Positions 19,151 to 27,891 of a stretch of 64,000 nucleotides of DNA are shown here, piece after piece (the first letter of the stretch is position 1; each line of letters starts with the position of its first letter). The DNA lies in assembly GCF_028288225.1 (NCBI RefSeq), contig NZ_JAQBOC010000003.1, forward strand, positions 1 through 64,000, read 5' to 3'. A program made the position numbers and the translations under genes. Below the pieces are notes generated by a model that was not told the DNA's origin, made no database searches, and worked only from the letters and a program-made list of their open reading frames with translations. Source of the stretch: Mucilaginibacter sp. (GTDB taxonomy: Bacteria > Bacteroidota > Bacteroidia > Sphingobacteriales > Sphingobacteriaceae).

Positions 19151-19480
19151 TTATATTTCAAAAGAAAAATCCTCATCAGCTGTCTTAGTAACTTCCTGGG
19201 TTTCGCTATATTCATAACGCTTTTCTACAACTTCCTGGTTTGCCTTAATGTACTCAATTGTATCTTTTAAGCCATCGGCAAATTTCTCAAAATCTTCTTT
19301 ATATAAAAAGATCTTGTGTTTAATAAAAACACCATCCTCCAAACGCTTTTTGCTTTCGGTAATAGTAACGTAGTAATCGTTTGAACGGGTTGCCTTTACA
19401 TCAAAAAAATAAGTTCTCTTCCCGGCTCTTACCTTCTTTGAATAAACCTCTTCACGCTCTCTGTTTTCAAAATCTCCCAT
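19151..19480 (-). CDS. DUF3276 (PUR-alpha-like) nucleic-acid-binding protein
   Basis: Start taken at ATG 19480 (MGDFENREREEVYSKKVRAG), the family's usual N-terminus; the frame extends 18 codons further without support. The 109-residue product has one PUR repeat: KVRAGKRTYFFDVKATR, DYYVTITESKKR and HKIFLYKEDFEKFADGL. Bacteroidota and Spirochaete PUR proteins of this kind bind single-stranded DNA or RNA and are thought to act as global regulators; the role here is inferred from the family. The C-terminus is acidic (TADEDFSFEI). It is monocistronic, between two convergent or isolated transcripts. Confidence 0.85.
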   Translation of the reverse strand: MGDFENREREEVYSKKVRAGKRTYFFDVKATRSNDYYVTITESKKRLEDGVFIKHKIFLYKEDFEKFADGLKDTIEYIKANQEVVEKRYEYSETQEVTKTADEDFSFEI

Positions 19481-19597
19481 AATATATTTTATCGTAACTA
19501 GTTTTGGTTGGCATAAATATAAATAATTTTTCAAAGTACAAGTATTTATTCTAATAATATTGAACTTTTGTTGTAATTATTCTATTTTTCCCTCTTT

Positions 19598-21388
19598 TTA
19601 GGCACTTTCCTCTTCTTCTTCCAGCAGTTGCTTTTCATACAATTCGAAATAAGTGCCTTTTTGCTGCATTAAATCTGAATGGTTTCCCTGTTCAATAATT
19701 TCACCATTATCCATCACCAAAATTTTGTCGGCGTTCTTTATGGTCGAGATCCGATGAGCAATGATCAGGCTGGTTTTGCCCTGCATATTGCGTCCCAGGT
19801 TGTTTAATATTTCTTCCTCCGTACGGGTATCAACTGCCGACAGGCAATCATCAAAAATAAGGATCTGCGGGTGTTTAACTATTGCCCTTGCTATTGATAC
19901 GCGTTGCTTTTGCCCGCCCGAAAGTGTTATACCCCGCTCACCTATCAGGGTTTCAAAACCTCGCTCAAGCTCCATAATGTTTGTATAAACGGCGGCATCT
20001 TTTGCGGCTTGCGATACTTTATCCATTTCCAGAACATCAGCGCTGAATGCAATGTTATTGGCTATTGTATCCGAAAAAAGGAAAACCTCCTGCGGCACAA
20101 AGCCTATTTGCGCCCGGTAGCCTTCCAGGTTATGTTTATTGATAGGTACCTGGTCTATCACAATCTCGCCGCCTGTTGTATCATACATCCGCATAATTAA
20201 ATTGGCAATAGTTGATTTTCCAGAACCTGTGCGGCCAATAATGGCAATCATTTCGCCGGGTTTAGCCGTAAATGATACATTTTTTAATGCCTGGATCCCG
20301 GTATCCGGGTAGATAAATGATACATCCTTAAATTCGATATACCCGCTTAGCGGTATTTTGGCGACATTTGGTGATATGATCTCCGGCTGTTGATGCAAAA
20401 ATTCATTGATCCGTTTTTGGGATGCTGCTGCCCGCTGAATAAGTGATGTTACCCATCCCAATGATATAACAGGGAAAGTAAGCATGTTAAGGTAAACTAT
20501 AAACTCAGCAATATTGCCGGATGTAATATTACCCTTCATTACTTCAACACCACCTATATACATGGTTATAACATTGCTTAAACCAACCAGCAGCAGCATT
20601 AAAGGATAAAATAAGGCCTGCACTTTAGCCAGTTCCATGGAGTGCATTTTATAATTATCGCTTTCCGCAGCAAACTTGCCTGTTACATGCCCTTCGCGTA
20701 CGTATGATTTAATAACCCTGATACCCGAAAAATTTTCCTGCACGAAGCTGGAAAGCGCCGATAAACGCTGCTGGATTTTTTCGCTGCGAAAGTTTATAAT
20801 ATTATTTACGTAGTAGATGATTACAGCTAAAATAGGTAGGGGCAATACAGAAAATATGGCTAACCTAACATTTACAGTAAGCATGGCATAAATAACCATT
20901 ACAAACAGCACTACCGTATTTATGGTATACATAATACCCGGCCCAAGGTACATGCGCACACGGCTAACATCCTCAGTTACGCGGTTCATAAGGTCGCCGG
21001 TATTGTGGCGGCGATAAAAGGCGAGGGATAGTTTTTGATAGTGATCATAGATCTCGTTCTTAAGATCATATTCAATATGCCGCGACATCAAAATAATGGT
21101 TTGCCGCATAAAAAACAGGAACAAACCACGCAGCAGGGCTAATACCAGCACCAAGATCCCAAACAAAAACAGGCTCGAGCCAAAGATCTGGTAGATAAGA
21201 TCCTGCCTGTTAAAACCTGAGAAAAGGCGGTAAAGGGCTATGTTTTCAGTAACCAGGTCAAACGCCACCCTGATAACCTGTGCTGGCAGCACGCCAAAAA
21301 TATTGGAAATTATAACGAACAAAACGCCCGGTATAAGTCGCCAACGGTATTTATAGAAAAATTTATTGAGGTATGCGAGATCTTTCAT
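19598..21388 (-). CDS. ABC exporter, fused permease/ATPase (MsbA/MdlB type)
   Basis: A 596-residue half-transporter: six membrane helices in residues 15-320, then a nucleotide-binding domain with Walker A GRTGSGKST (about 378-386), signature LSGGQKQR, Walker B ILIFDDCLSAVD and an H-loop (IIAHRIST). These type IV exporters move lipids, drugs or peptides out of the cell as homo- or heterodimers; the substrate cannot be told. The D-loop is SAVD and the Walker B aspartate is followed by Asp (FDDCLS) instead of the usual catalytic Glu. That is a degenerate ATPase site found in heterodimeric exporters, so a partner half-transporter may exist elsewhere. A GGACTTTC word array touches its start codon. 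Confidence 0.93.
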   Translation of the reverse strand: MKDLAYLNKFFYKYRWRLIPGVLFVIISNIFGVLPAQVIRVAFDLVTENIALYRLFSGFNRQDLIYQIFGSSLFLFGILVLVLALLRGLFLFFMRQTIILMSRHIEYDLKNEIYDHYQKLSLAFYRRHNTGDLMNRVTEDVSRVRMYLGPGIMYTINTVVLFVMVIYAMLTVNVRLAIFSVLPLPILAVIIYYVNNIINFRSEKIQQRLSALSSFVQENFSGIRVIKSYVREGHVTGKFAAESDNYKMHSMELAKVQALFYPLMLLLVGLSNVITMYIGGVEVMKGNITSGNIAEFIVYLNMLTFPVISLGWVTSLIQRAAASQKRINEFLHQQPEIISPNVAKIPLSGYIEFKDVSFIYPDTGIQALKNVSFTAKPGEMIAIIGRTGSGKSTIANLIMRMYDTTGGEIVIDQVPINKHNLEGYRAQIGFVPQEVFLFSDTIANNIAFSADVLEMDKVSQAAKDAAVYTNIMELERGFETLIGERGITLSGGQKQRVSIARAIVKHPQILIFDDCLSAVDTRTEEEILNNLGRNMQGKTSLIIAHRISTIKNADKILVMDNGEIIEQGNHSDLMQQKGTYFELYEKQLLEEEEESA

Positions 21389-21420
21389 AAAGTAGAAAGT
21401 TCGGAAGTCCGAAAGTTCAA
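21389..21420. repeat. AAAGTTCGGAAGTCC word array (array P)
   Basis: Read on the coding strand it is a run of GAACTTTC / GGACTTCC words ending directly at the ABC exporter ATG. The same vocabulary reappears at 60285-60319. Confidence 0.65.
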
Positions 21421-21540
21421 AAATAGGATAATGTAGCTAATAATTCAAGTTAATGTGTGGGGCAAAGTAGTAAAAGAGGTTGTCACTACCGTCAATTTCT
21501 TTCGTTCCTGGCTTTTTCAGTTTTCGAACTAAACAAAAAA

Positions 21541-21571
21541 TTTGCTTCAATAAAAAAAACACCTACTTTTG
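21541..21571 (+). promoter_or_regulatory. Bacteroidota-type promoter (TTTG-N19-TAnnTTTG)
   Basis: TTTG at 21541-21544 and TACTTTTG at 21564-21571 are separated by exactly 19 nt, matching the -33/-7 consensus of the phylum's housekeeping sigma factor. This puts transcription start near 21577 and a leader of about 30 nt before ATG 21609. Confidence 0.75.
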
Positions 21572-21608
21572 TCCGAGCCGAATAGAATAATTTACTTTGT
21601 CACCTCTG

Positions 21609-22694
21609 ATGCCAAATTCAAACTCCAGTGAATCAATATTTAGCCAACTTGAGGCTTACGGACATAAGAAAGTTGTATTTTGCAGCGATCCCGACACAGG
21701 TTTAAAAGCAATCATAGCCATTCATGATACTACGCTTGGCCCCGCATTAGGCGGCACGCGCATGTGGGCTTATAAAACGGAAGCTGATGCTTTGTATGAT
21801 GTGCTCAGGCTTTCAAAAAGCATGACCTATAAATCGGCCATAGCAGGCCTTAACCTTGGTGGGGGCAAAGCTGTTATCATAGGCGACTCGCACAAAGATA
21901 AATCTGAAGCGCTGCTACGTAAATTCGGTCGCTTTATTAAAAATCTGAATGGTGAATTTATTACAGCCGAAGATGTAGGCACCAATCCCCGGGATATGGA
22001 ATACATCAGGATGGAAACCCAGTATGTTACCGGCGTGCCTGAAACTATAGGAGGTAGTGGCGATCCTTCGCCTATTACAGCTTTGGGTGTTTTTATGGGA
22101 ATAAAAGCATGTGTAAAAGAATTGTATGGCAATGATAACTTAACCGGTAAATCGGTAATTGTACAAGGGATAGGGCACGTAGGCGAAAATCTTGTAAAAC
22201 TGCTGCGTGATGAAAACGCTAAAGTTTATGCCAGTGACATCAACGAAGACAGTTTAGGGCAGATAGCAAAAAAATATGGCGCCGAAGCGGTATCAAACAA
22301 TACTATTTTTGATATTGATGCCGATATTTATGCACCATGCGCCTTAGGCGCTACCATCAATACACAAACAATTAACAAACTTAAATGCGCTATTATTGCA
22401 GGATCGGCTAATAATCAGTTAGAAGACGAAAGCATTCATGGGCAAATGCTGCTTGATAAGGGCATAATATTCGCCCCGGATTATGTGATAAATGCAGGCG
22501 GGATCATTAACTGTTACTCTGAATTAATGGGCTTTAGTAAAAAAAGAACCATGCAGCTAACCGAGAATATTTACGAAGCAACCCGCAATGTTTTAAAACT
22601 TTCAAAGGCCGAAAGCATTTCTACAATTGTGGCTGCAAACAAAATAGCCGAAAAAAGAATTGCTGACATAAAAAAAGTGAAATCAACCTATTAA
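21609..22694 (+). CDS. Leucine (Glu/Leu/Phe/Val family) dehydrogenase
   Basis: Start set at ATG 21609 (MPNSNSSES); the frame also allows TTG 21597. The 361-residue enzyme has the dimerisation/catalytic domain with GPALGGTRMW and the catalytic lysine in LNLGGGKAVIIGD, then a Rossmann domain with GIGHVGENLVK. It deaminates branched-chain amino acids to 2-oxo acids with NAD+, feeding branched-chain fatty acid synthesis and catabolism in this phylum. VINAGGIINCYSEL near residue 300 is the usual leucine/valine dehydrogenase motif. It is driven by the consensus promoter just upstream and followed after 48 nt by nusB. Confidence 0.93.
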   Translation: MPNSNSSESIFSQLEAYGHKKVVFCSDPDTGLKAIIAIHDTTLGPALGGTRMWAYKTEADALYDVLRLSKSMTYKSAIAGLNLGGGKAVIIGDSHKDKSEALLRKFGRFIKNLNGEFITAEDVGTNPRDMEYIRMETQYVTGVPETIGGSGDPSPITALGVFMGIKACVKELYGNDNLTGKSVIVQGIGHVGENLVKLLRDENAKVYASDINEDSLGQIAKKYGAEAVSNNTIFDIDADIYAPCALGATINTQTINKLKCAIIAGSANNQLEDESIHGQMLLDKGIIFAPDYVINAGGIINCYSELMGFSKKRTMQLTENIYEATRNVLKLSKAESISTIVAANKIAEKRIADIKKVKSTY

Positions 22695-22711
22695 AATACA
22701 AAATAACCCGC

Positions 22712-22719
22712 TAACTTTG
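22712..22719 (+). promoter_or_regulatory. -7 element upstream of nusB
   Basis: TAACTTTG matches TAnnTTTG, 23 nt before the nusB ATG; no clear TTTG is seen at -33, so support is partial. Confidence 0.45.
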
Positions 22720-22742
22720 TGGGCTAAAATCGTTCTTACAAA

Positions 22743-23690
22743 ATGTTAAACCGCAGACACCTAAGGGTAAAAGTTCTTCAGTCGTTATACGCTTATCACC
22801 AATCAAACAGCGGCGACATTAAACAGCATGAAAAAAATTTATTGCAAACAATTGATAAGGTATACGAAATGTATATCTGGATGCTGTCGTTAATTTCAGA
22901 AGTTACAAGCTATGCAGAAAATGACGCCGAAGAAAGGGCCAACAAGCATTTACCCACAGCTGATGACCTGAATGCCAATGTTAAAATACTAAGTAACCGG
23001 TTTATACTTTCGCTGCATCAAAATAAAGAGTATTTGGCAGGCCTTAAAAAGTATAAAATAGCATGGGACTTTGAGCCCGAGCTTGTGAAATCATTATTTA
23101 TTATCCTGAAAAATTCTGAAGAGTATAAAGAATACCTGAAAAAAACAGGCGATACTATCCAAACAGATAAAGACATTATCAAATTTATTTTCAAAAAGGT
23201 GATCTTAAAATCATCAATAGCCGAGCAGGTTTTTGAGGATAAGTTTTTATACTGGCCGGTAGATAAGGATGTTTTACAGGCCTTAATTGCAAAAACATTT
23301 AAAAACTTTGCACATGACGAGCCTGAACTGAATAACCTGGCTGAAGTAACCGGAAATTGGGAAGAAGACAGGGAGTTTATAGTTAACCTGTTTGAAGAAA
23401 GTATTCGCCATAACGACGCTTATCAGCTGTTAATAACCAGTAAAACCCAAAATTGGGAGCCTGACCGTATTGCCATGATGGATACATTATTAATGAAAAT
23501 GGCTATTGCCGAATTTATTAACTTTTCCTCGATACCGGTTAAAGTTACCATTAATGAATACCTTGAAATTTCAAAGGAGTTTAGCACACCAAAAAGTAAT
23601 TCATTTATTAACGGTATATTAGACAAGATTTTGGGCGAGTTAAAGACTGAGAACAAAATAAAGAAAGTAGGCAGAGGATTAATAGAATAA
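22743..23690 (+). CDS. nusB: Transcription antitermination factor NusB (long Bacteroidota form)
   Basis: A 315-residue protein; the typical NusB fold is in the C-terminal half (about residues 170-300: DREFIVNLFEESIRHNDAYQ, PDRIAMMDTLLMKMAIAEF, PVKVTINEYLEISKEFSTPKS). The N-terminal ~160 residues are the extension usual for this phylum, beginning MLNRRHLRVKVLQSLYAYHQ. NusB with NusE (S10) binds boxA in rRNA leaders and supports antitermination and ribosome assembly. It heads the run nusB, DUF1573, yajC, ybbR, coaE that is commonly kept together in Bacteroidota. Confidence 0.93.
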   Translation: MLNRRHLRVKVLQSLYAYHQSNSGDIKQHEKNLLQTIDKVYEMYIWMLSLISEVTSYAENDAEERANKHLPTADDLNANVKILSNRFILSLHQNKEYLAGLKKYKIAWDFEPELVKSLFIILKNSEEYKEYLKKTGDTIQTDKDIIKFIFKKVILKSSIAEQVFEDKFLYWPVDKDVLQALIAKTFKNFAHDEPELNNLAEVTGNWEEDREFIVNLFEESIRHNDAYQLLITSKTQNWEPDRIAMMDTLLMKMAIAEFINFSSIPVKVTINEYLEISKEFSTPKSNSFINGILDKILGELKTENKIKKVGRGLIE

Positions 23691-23772
23691 TAGCAATTGA
23701 ATACATCATTGGTGGCCTTAAAACAACAAAACTTATGATAACTTTATAGCCTCTAAAAGACAAGTAATAACA

Positions 23773-24201
23773 ATGAAAAACCTTTTTTTAAGCTTAATAG
23801 CGGCAGGAATGTTACTAACAGCCTGCAATTCAAAACAAACAGGTAGTGCTACAGCTGATAACACCACTACAGCTGATGCTGCAAATGTGCCGGTAATGAA
23901 GTTTGAAAAAGAAACGCATGATTTTGGTAAGATCAAAACCGGCGATAAGGTTACCTATGATTTTAAATTTACCAATACAGGCAAAACACCATTAATTATT
24001 ACTGATGCTATTGCAACCTGCGGATGTACAAAGCCGGAATGGCCTAAAACACCTGTTAAACCAGGCGAAAGCGGCGCTATCCACGTCACTTTTGACAGTG
24101 CCGCAAAAATGGGCCTGCAGGATAAACAGATCACAATTACAGCCAATACTAATCCCGCCCAAAACAGGGTGCATTTAATTGGCGAGGTAACCACAAAATA
24201 A
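23773..24201 (+). CDS. DUF1573 lipoprotein
   Basis: A 142-residue lipoprotein. The signal peptide ends in the lipobox LLTAC (Cys18), followed by a Thr/Asp/Ala-rich linker and one DUF1573 Ig-like domain (HDFGKIKTGDKVTYDFKFTNTGKTPL, ATCGCTKPEWP, GESGAIHVTFDS). The CGC pair inside the domain is a family hallmark. Probably anchored in the periplasm or at the surface; molecular function unknown. Position between nusB and yajC is typical. Confidence 0.9.
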   Translation: MKNLFLSLIAAGMLLTACNSKQTGSATADNTTTADAANVPVMKFEKETHDFGKIKTGDKVTYDFKFTNTGKTPLIITDAIATCGCTKPEWPKTPVKPGESGAIHVTFDSAAKMGLQDKQITITANTNPAQNRVHLIGEVTTK

Positions 24202-24219
24202 AAATTATATAAATTTAAA

Positions 24220-24540
24220 ATGATAGCAACTATTTTATTACAGGCTGGTTCAGGATTCGGAATACAGCAAATTATAACTTTCGGTTTAATTGCAGTGGTT
24301 TTTTACTTCTTTATGATAAGGCCACAGGTTAAAAAACAAAAAGACCAGAAGAAATATGTTAACGAGTTAAAAAAAGGTGACAAGGTAGTAACAACTGCAG
24401 GTATACACGGCAGAATAATTGATGTTAACGAAACTACTTTTTTGGTTGAAGTTGATAACGGTAAAATCCGTTTCGATAAATCGGCAATATCTTTAGAGGC
24501 TTCAAAGGCGTTGAACACGCCGCCGGCGGTCACTAAGTAA
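24220..24540 (+). CDS. yajC: Preprotein translocase subunit YajC
   Basis: A 106-residue protein with one membrane helix (residues about 13-32, IITFGLIAVVFYFFMIRP) directly followed by the family motif RPQVKKQKDQKKYVNELKKG and a small beta domain (GDKVVTTAGIHGRIIDV). It associates with SecDF, whose gene lies 13 kb away in this window, in protein export. It starts 18 nt after the DUF1573 gene and its stop is followed at once by word array Q. Confidence 0.95.
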   Translation: MIATILLQAGSGFGIQQIITFGLIAVVFYFFMIRPQVKKQKDQKKYVNELKKGDKVVTTAGIHGRIIDVNETTFLVEVDNGKIRFDKSAISLEASKALNTPPAVTK

Positions 24541-24670
24541 GCTGAAAGGCTTAAAGCAGAAAGCCAAAAGCAGGACGAAAATTAAAGCTATAAGCTGAAA
24601 GTATGAGTAAAAGCATCAAAGGCTTTTGGCTTTTATCTTTCAGCTTATAGCTTTTTAAGGCTTTTACCTT
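24541..24670. repeat. AGCTGAAAG word array with perfect 18-bp hairpin (array Q)
   Basis: Starts right after the yajC stop and runs to within 7 nt of the ybbR start. The 18-mers at 24584-24601 and 24637-24654 are exact inverted repeats; inside them AAAAGC / GCTTTT pair again, and AAGC/GCTT words recur throughout. A strong hairpin between two co-directional genes. Confidence 0.8.
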
Positions 24671-24676
24671 TTTAAT

Positions 24677-25624
24677 ATGGCAATAATAAAATTATCAACA
24701 ACAGAACGAAGACGGGTATCCGCATTTTTTACATGCCTGGTTCTTGCCGTTCTTGCGTGGATATTTACTGTATTGTCAAATACTTATAGCTATACTGTTA
24801 AAGAGGTATTAAATTTTAAGAATACCCCACAAAAGCGCGCCTTCCATTCCTTACAGTCTGATACGGTAAATGCTACCATAAATGGCACCGGTTGGCAAAT
24901 GGTGTTTTCAAAAATGCATAACGAGGTAAATCCTATTTCAATTGACCTCCGGTCGCTTGAGTACAAAAGTTATGTTGTGCTTAGTTCGCAGTTAAGCCAG
25001 ATCAACAATAAAAAAGAAATTGATCAGCAAATAACAAGTTTCAACCCTGATACGCTTTATTTTGATTTTTCGAACAGGAAGGTAAAAAGGGTGCCCATCC
25101 AGTTAGTAACCTCGATAAAGTATAAACACCAGTTTTCGCAATCAGGTGCTATTACGCTTAACCCTGCCTACGTAATAGTAAATGGACCTGCAAGTATTAT
25201 TGATAAAATACAAACCTGGAAATCAGACACACTAAAGCTGGATAGTGTTGGCGAAACTATTAATACCCGTTTAGCCGTTCAGCCCGTTAAGGAGGGGAAT
25301 GTGAGCGTGTTTCCTAAAAATGTTGAGGTTGCTATCCCTGTTGATGAATATACCGAAAAAACGCTTGAAATCCCCGTTAAATTGATCAACAATCATGATT
25401 ATGCAGATGTCAAGATCTTCCCCCAAAAGGTTAAAGTAACATTTACCACTTCATTAAGCAGGTATGTCCAAACTGATGAGGATTTTTTTGAGGCGACTGT
25501 AGATCTTGATCTTTGGCGAAGGCATGGCTATAAAGTACTGCCGGTGGTGATTTTTAAATCGCCCACTTACAGTAAAATAGTAAAGATAGAACCGCAGAAT
25601 CTTGACTTTATCGTAAAAAAATGA
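24677..25624 (+). CDS. YbbR/CdaR-domain protein
   Basis: A 315-residue protein with an N-terminal membrane helix (about 17-37, FFTCLVLAVLAWIFTVLSN) and an extracytoplasmic part built of YbbR-like repeats (PIQLVTSIKYKHQFSQSG, EIPVKLINNHDYADVKIFP). In Firmicutes the family regulates the diadenylate cyclase CdaA; no cyclase gene lies here, so the role is open. Its last codons overlap coaE by 4 nt (ATGA), implying coupled translation. Confidence 0.85.
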   Translation: MAIIKLSTTERRRVSAFFTCLVLAVLAWIFTVLSNTYSYTVKEVLNFKNTPQKRAFHSLQSDTVNATINGTGWQMVFSKMHNEVNPISIDLRSLEYKSYVVLSSQLSQINNKKEIDQQITSFNPDTLYFDFSNRKVKRVPIQLVTSIKYKHQFSQSGAITLNPAYVIVNGPASIIDKIQTWKSDTLKLDSVGETINTRLAVQPVKEGNVSVFPKNVEVAIPVDEYTEKTLEIPVKLINNHDYADVKIFPQKVKVTFTTSLSRYVQTDEDFFEATVDLDLWRRHGYKVLPVVIFKSPTYSKIVKIEPQNLDFIVKK

Positions 25625-26223
25625 TGTTAAAAATAGGATTAACCGGCAATATAGGCAGCGGCAAAACTACCGTTAGCAAAATATTTGAACTATTGGGCAT
25701 CCCTGTTTTTTATGCCGATGATGCTGCAAAAAAGGTGATGGTAACTGATCAAATACTAATTGATAGCATCAAATCAACCTTTGGTGAACTTTCTTATTTT
25801 GATGACGGAACCTTAAACCGTAAGCATATAGCCGGCATTGTTTTTAATAATGTTGAACAGTTGGCAAAATTAAATTCGCTGGTGCATCCGGCAACATTCA
25901 GGGCTTTTGATGAATGGATTAAGGAAATTAATAATGTGCCTTATATTTTAAAAGAAGCGGCATTATTGTTTGAAAGTGACTCGTACAAAATGTGCGACTA
26001 CTCCATTATGATACAGGCACCCGTTGAAATCCGGATAAAACGGGTTGTGCAAAGGGATGGTCTAACAAGGGAGGAAGTTGAAAGCCGCGACTCCAAACAG
26101 TTTTCGGAAGACAAGAAAACACAACTGGCTGATTATATAATTAAGAATGATGATGTGCAATTGGTAATACCCCAGGTTTTGGAATTGCATCAGGAGTTTT
26201 TGTCATTGGTCATTAGTCATTAG
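25621..26223 (+). CDS. coaE: Dephospho-CoA kinase
   Basis: A 200-residue P-loop kinase: GLTGNIGSGKTTVSK (residues 6-20) is the Walker A, YADDAAK and HPATFRAFDEWI are CoaE motifs. It phosphorylates dephospho-CoA in the last step of coenzyme A synthesis. The start overlaps ybbR (ATGA); ATG 25624 is an alternative one codon later. Oddity: the final residues SLVISH and the stop are encoded by GTCATT words of repeat array E, so the repeat supplies the end of the gene. Confidence 0.95.
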   Translation: MMLKIGLTGNIGSGKTTVSKIFELLGIPVFYADDAAKKVMVTDQILIDSIKSTFGELSYFDDGTLNRKHIAGIVFNNVEQLAKLNSLVHPATFRAFDEWIKEINNVPYILKEAALLFESDSYKMCDYSIMIQAPVEIRIKRVVQRDGLTREEVESRDSKQFSEDKKTQLADYIIKNDDVQLVIPQVLELHQEFLSLVISH

Positions 26224-26310
26224 TCATTTTTGTAATGAACAATTGTTTATTAGTCAATTAATTATATCCAATTTAATCCAACTACTACTAATGACACAAT
26301 GACCAATGAT
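26202..26310. repeat. GTCATTAG / CAATGAC word array spanning a stop and a start codon (array E)
   Basis: Left words (TCATTGGTCATTAGTCATTAG) encode the end of coaE; right words (CTAATGACACAATGACCAATGA) include the next start codon. TCATTGGTCATT (26203-26214) and AATGACCAATGA (26298-26309) are exact 12-bp inverted repeats, so the mRNA can pair the coaE end with the downstream AUG at 26299. Confidence 0.75.
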
Positions 26311-27246
26311 ATAATAGAAGATTTTCTAAGTTTTAACCCCAACGGCCTTTATTGTAAATACGGTGATTTTTATATTGACCCTGTGCAGCCTGTGGCAAAT
26401 GCAGTGATCTCTCATGCACATGCCGACCATGCCATACCGGGTAACACAAATATTTATTGTACCGAAGCTACTCACGCTTTTATGAAGCTGCGATATGGTA
26501 AAAATGCAGGTAAGGCATTCAACATTGCCGCTTATAACTCAAATTTTAATATCCGTGGGGTTGCAATAACATTTATTTCTGCCGGGCACATGTTAGGATC
26601 GGCCCAGGTTTTAATGGAATATAGCGGCGTTAAATATTTATACACCGGTGATTACAAATTGCAGCCTGATGCAACCTGCGAACCTATTGAATGGGGAAAT
26701 GCTGATATATTGATAACCGAAAGCACTTTTGCCGATCCTGCAATTTTACATCCTGACCCGGTTGCCGAAATAAAAAAACTTAATGATATTAAGAGCAATA
26801 TCCTGCTTGGTGCATACGGATTAGGCAAAAGTCAGCGCCTTATAAATATGATAAATGAGCACGCCCCTCAAAAGAAAATATTAGTACATCACCGCATAAT
26901 GCCTATAAATGCTATCTATGAAAAAATGGGGTTTGCACCGGGTAAGTGCCAGATTTATGGACGCAAGCTGATGAAAAACCAGGAGGAGTTTGTTTACATT
27001 GTGCCGCCTTTTACCTTTGATAGTTATATTAAAGCTACTGGTGTTAAGCGGTTATTTGCTTCGGGCTGGAAAAATTTGCAGGTAAACCTGCAGGATACAC
27101 TGTTTATATCTGACCATGTAGATTGGAACGATATTTTGCAAGCCATCAGTCACATAAAGCCCACACAAATTTGGACCTTGCATGGCAACGGAATGCATTT
27201 GAAAAAGTATTTTGGTGATGATATTTTTGTAAAAATTTTGAATTGA
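26299..27246 (+). CDS. Metallo-beta-lactamase-fold exonuclease (Ysh1/CPSF-like)
   Basis: A 315-residue MBL-fold hydrolase. HAHADH (residues 37-42, within AVISHAHADHAIPG) is the metal-binding motif; GHMLGSAQVL, YTGDY and ILITESTFAD are the other family motifs, and a final HG (WTLHGNGMH) closes the site. It resembles the bacterial ligase-associated exonuclease/RNA-processing group. No ATP-dependent ligase gene is next to it; instead a DUF5522 gene and a MarR regulator follow. The start codon lies in a repeat and is overlapped by the UGA of a 3-codon ORF (26291-26302). Confidence 0.82.
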   Translation: MTNDIIEDFLSFNPNGLYCKYGDFYIDPVQPVANAVISHAHADHAIPGNTNIYCTEATHAFMKLRYGKNAGKAFNIAAYNSNFNIRGVAITFISAGHMLGSAQVLMEYSGVKYLYTGDYKLQPDATCEPIEWGNADILITESTFADPAILHPDPVAEIKKLNDIKSNILLGAYGLGKSQRLINMINEHAPQKKILVHHRIMPINAIYEKMGFAPGKCQIYGRKLMKNQEEFVYIVPPFTFDSYIKATGVKRLFASGWKNLQVNLQDTLFISDHVDWNDILQAISHIKPTQIWTLHGNGMHLKKYFGDDIFVKILN

Positions 27247-27405
27247 ATGCTTGTAGAAGGTATTGATTATTATATTAACGGGGATGGTAATGTGGTTTTT
27301 ACAAAAGAATACCATTTAAAACGCGGATATTGCTGTAAAAATAAATGTCTTAATTGCCCCTGGGATTTTGGAAAACCCAAACAGGCTAAGGATGTTAAGA
27401 AATAA
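27247..27405 (+). CDS. DUF5522 small Cys-rich protein (52 aa)
   Basis: An intact 52-codon ORF starting at the very next base after the exonuclease stop. It reads DYYINGDGNVVFTKEYHLKR then GYCCKNKCLNCPW, matching the DUF5522 pattern (YY..G..VFT..YHL.RG.CC...C..CP). Four conserved cysteines suggest a metal or cluster site; function unknown. Length is normal for the family. Its position with zero spacing implies co-translation with the exonuclease. Confidence 0.88.
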   Translation: MLVEGIDYYINGDGNVVFTKEYHLKRGYCCKNKCLNCPWDFGKPKQAKDVKK

Positions 27406-27438
27406 TTAAGGATATTTGTGATAAGGCAAATTAATATT

Positions 27439-27888
27439 ATGCGGATAGACGAAGAAATACAAAGCAGCAAATTTGAAAACAATTATCACAAGGTGGTTAT
27501 TAATATTTCATATACCTACAGCTGGGTAAATAACCAATCACGTTCTCTTTTCGAAAAAAATAATATCACGCTGCAGCAATTTAATATATTAAGAATTTTG
27601 AGAGGCCAATATCCGAAACCGGCTACTGTAAATTTACTGAAAGACAGGATGGTTGATAAAATGTCGGACGCCTCACGTATTGTGGATCGTCTTGTTCAAA
27701 AAGGCATGGTATCCCGCTGTACAAATACTAAGGACCGTCGTGCGGTTGATATAAGGATCAGCGATCAGGGCCTTGCAATACTGGCCAAGATGGACGAGGA
27801 TTTTAAAATTAAAGATCTGCTTCAAAATAATTTAACTGAAGAGGAGGCCGGCCAGTTAAGCGATTTGCTGGATAAGTTAAGAGGGTAG
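27439..27888 (+). CDS. MarR-family transcriptional regulator
   Basis: Start taken at ATG 27439 (MRIDEEIQ); GTG 27418 is an in-frame alternative. The 149-residue product is a winged-helix repressor: ITLQQFNILRILRGQ, DRMVDKMSDASRIVDRLVQKGMVSR (recognition helix region) and the wing with RRAVDIRISDQG. The ligand and targets are unknown; it lies 33 nt after the DUF5522 gene. The stop is followed after 3 nt by the 81-bp repeat J and then a strong hairpin. Confidence 0.9.
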   Translation: MRIDEEIQSSKFENNYHKVVINISYTYSWVNNQSRSLFEKNNITLQQFNILRILRGQYPKPATVNLLKDRMVDKMSDASRIVDRLVQKGMVSRCTNTKDRRAVDIRISDQGLAILAKMDEDFKIKDLLQNNLTEEEAGQLSDLLDKLRG

Positions 27889-27891
27889 TAT

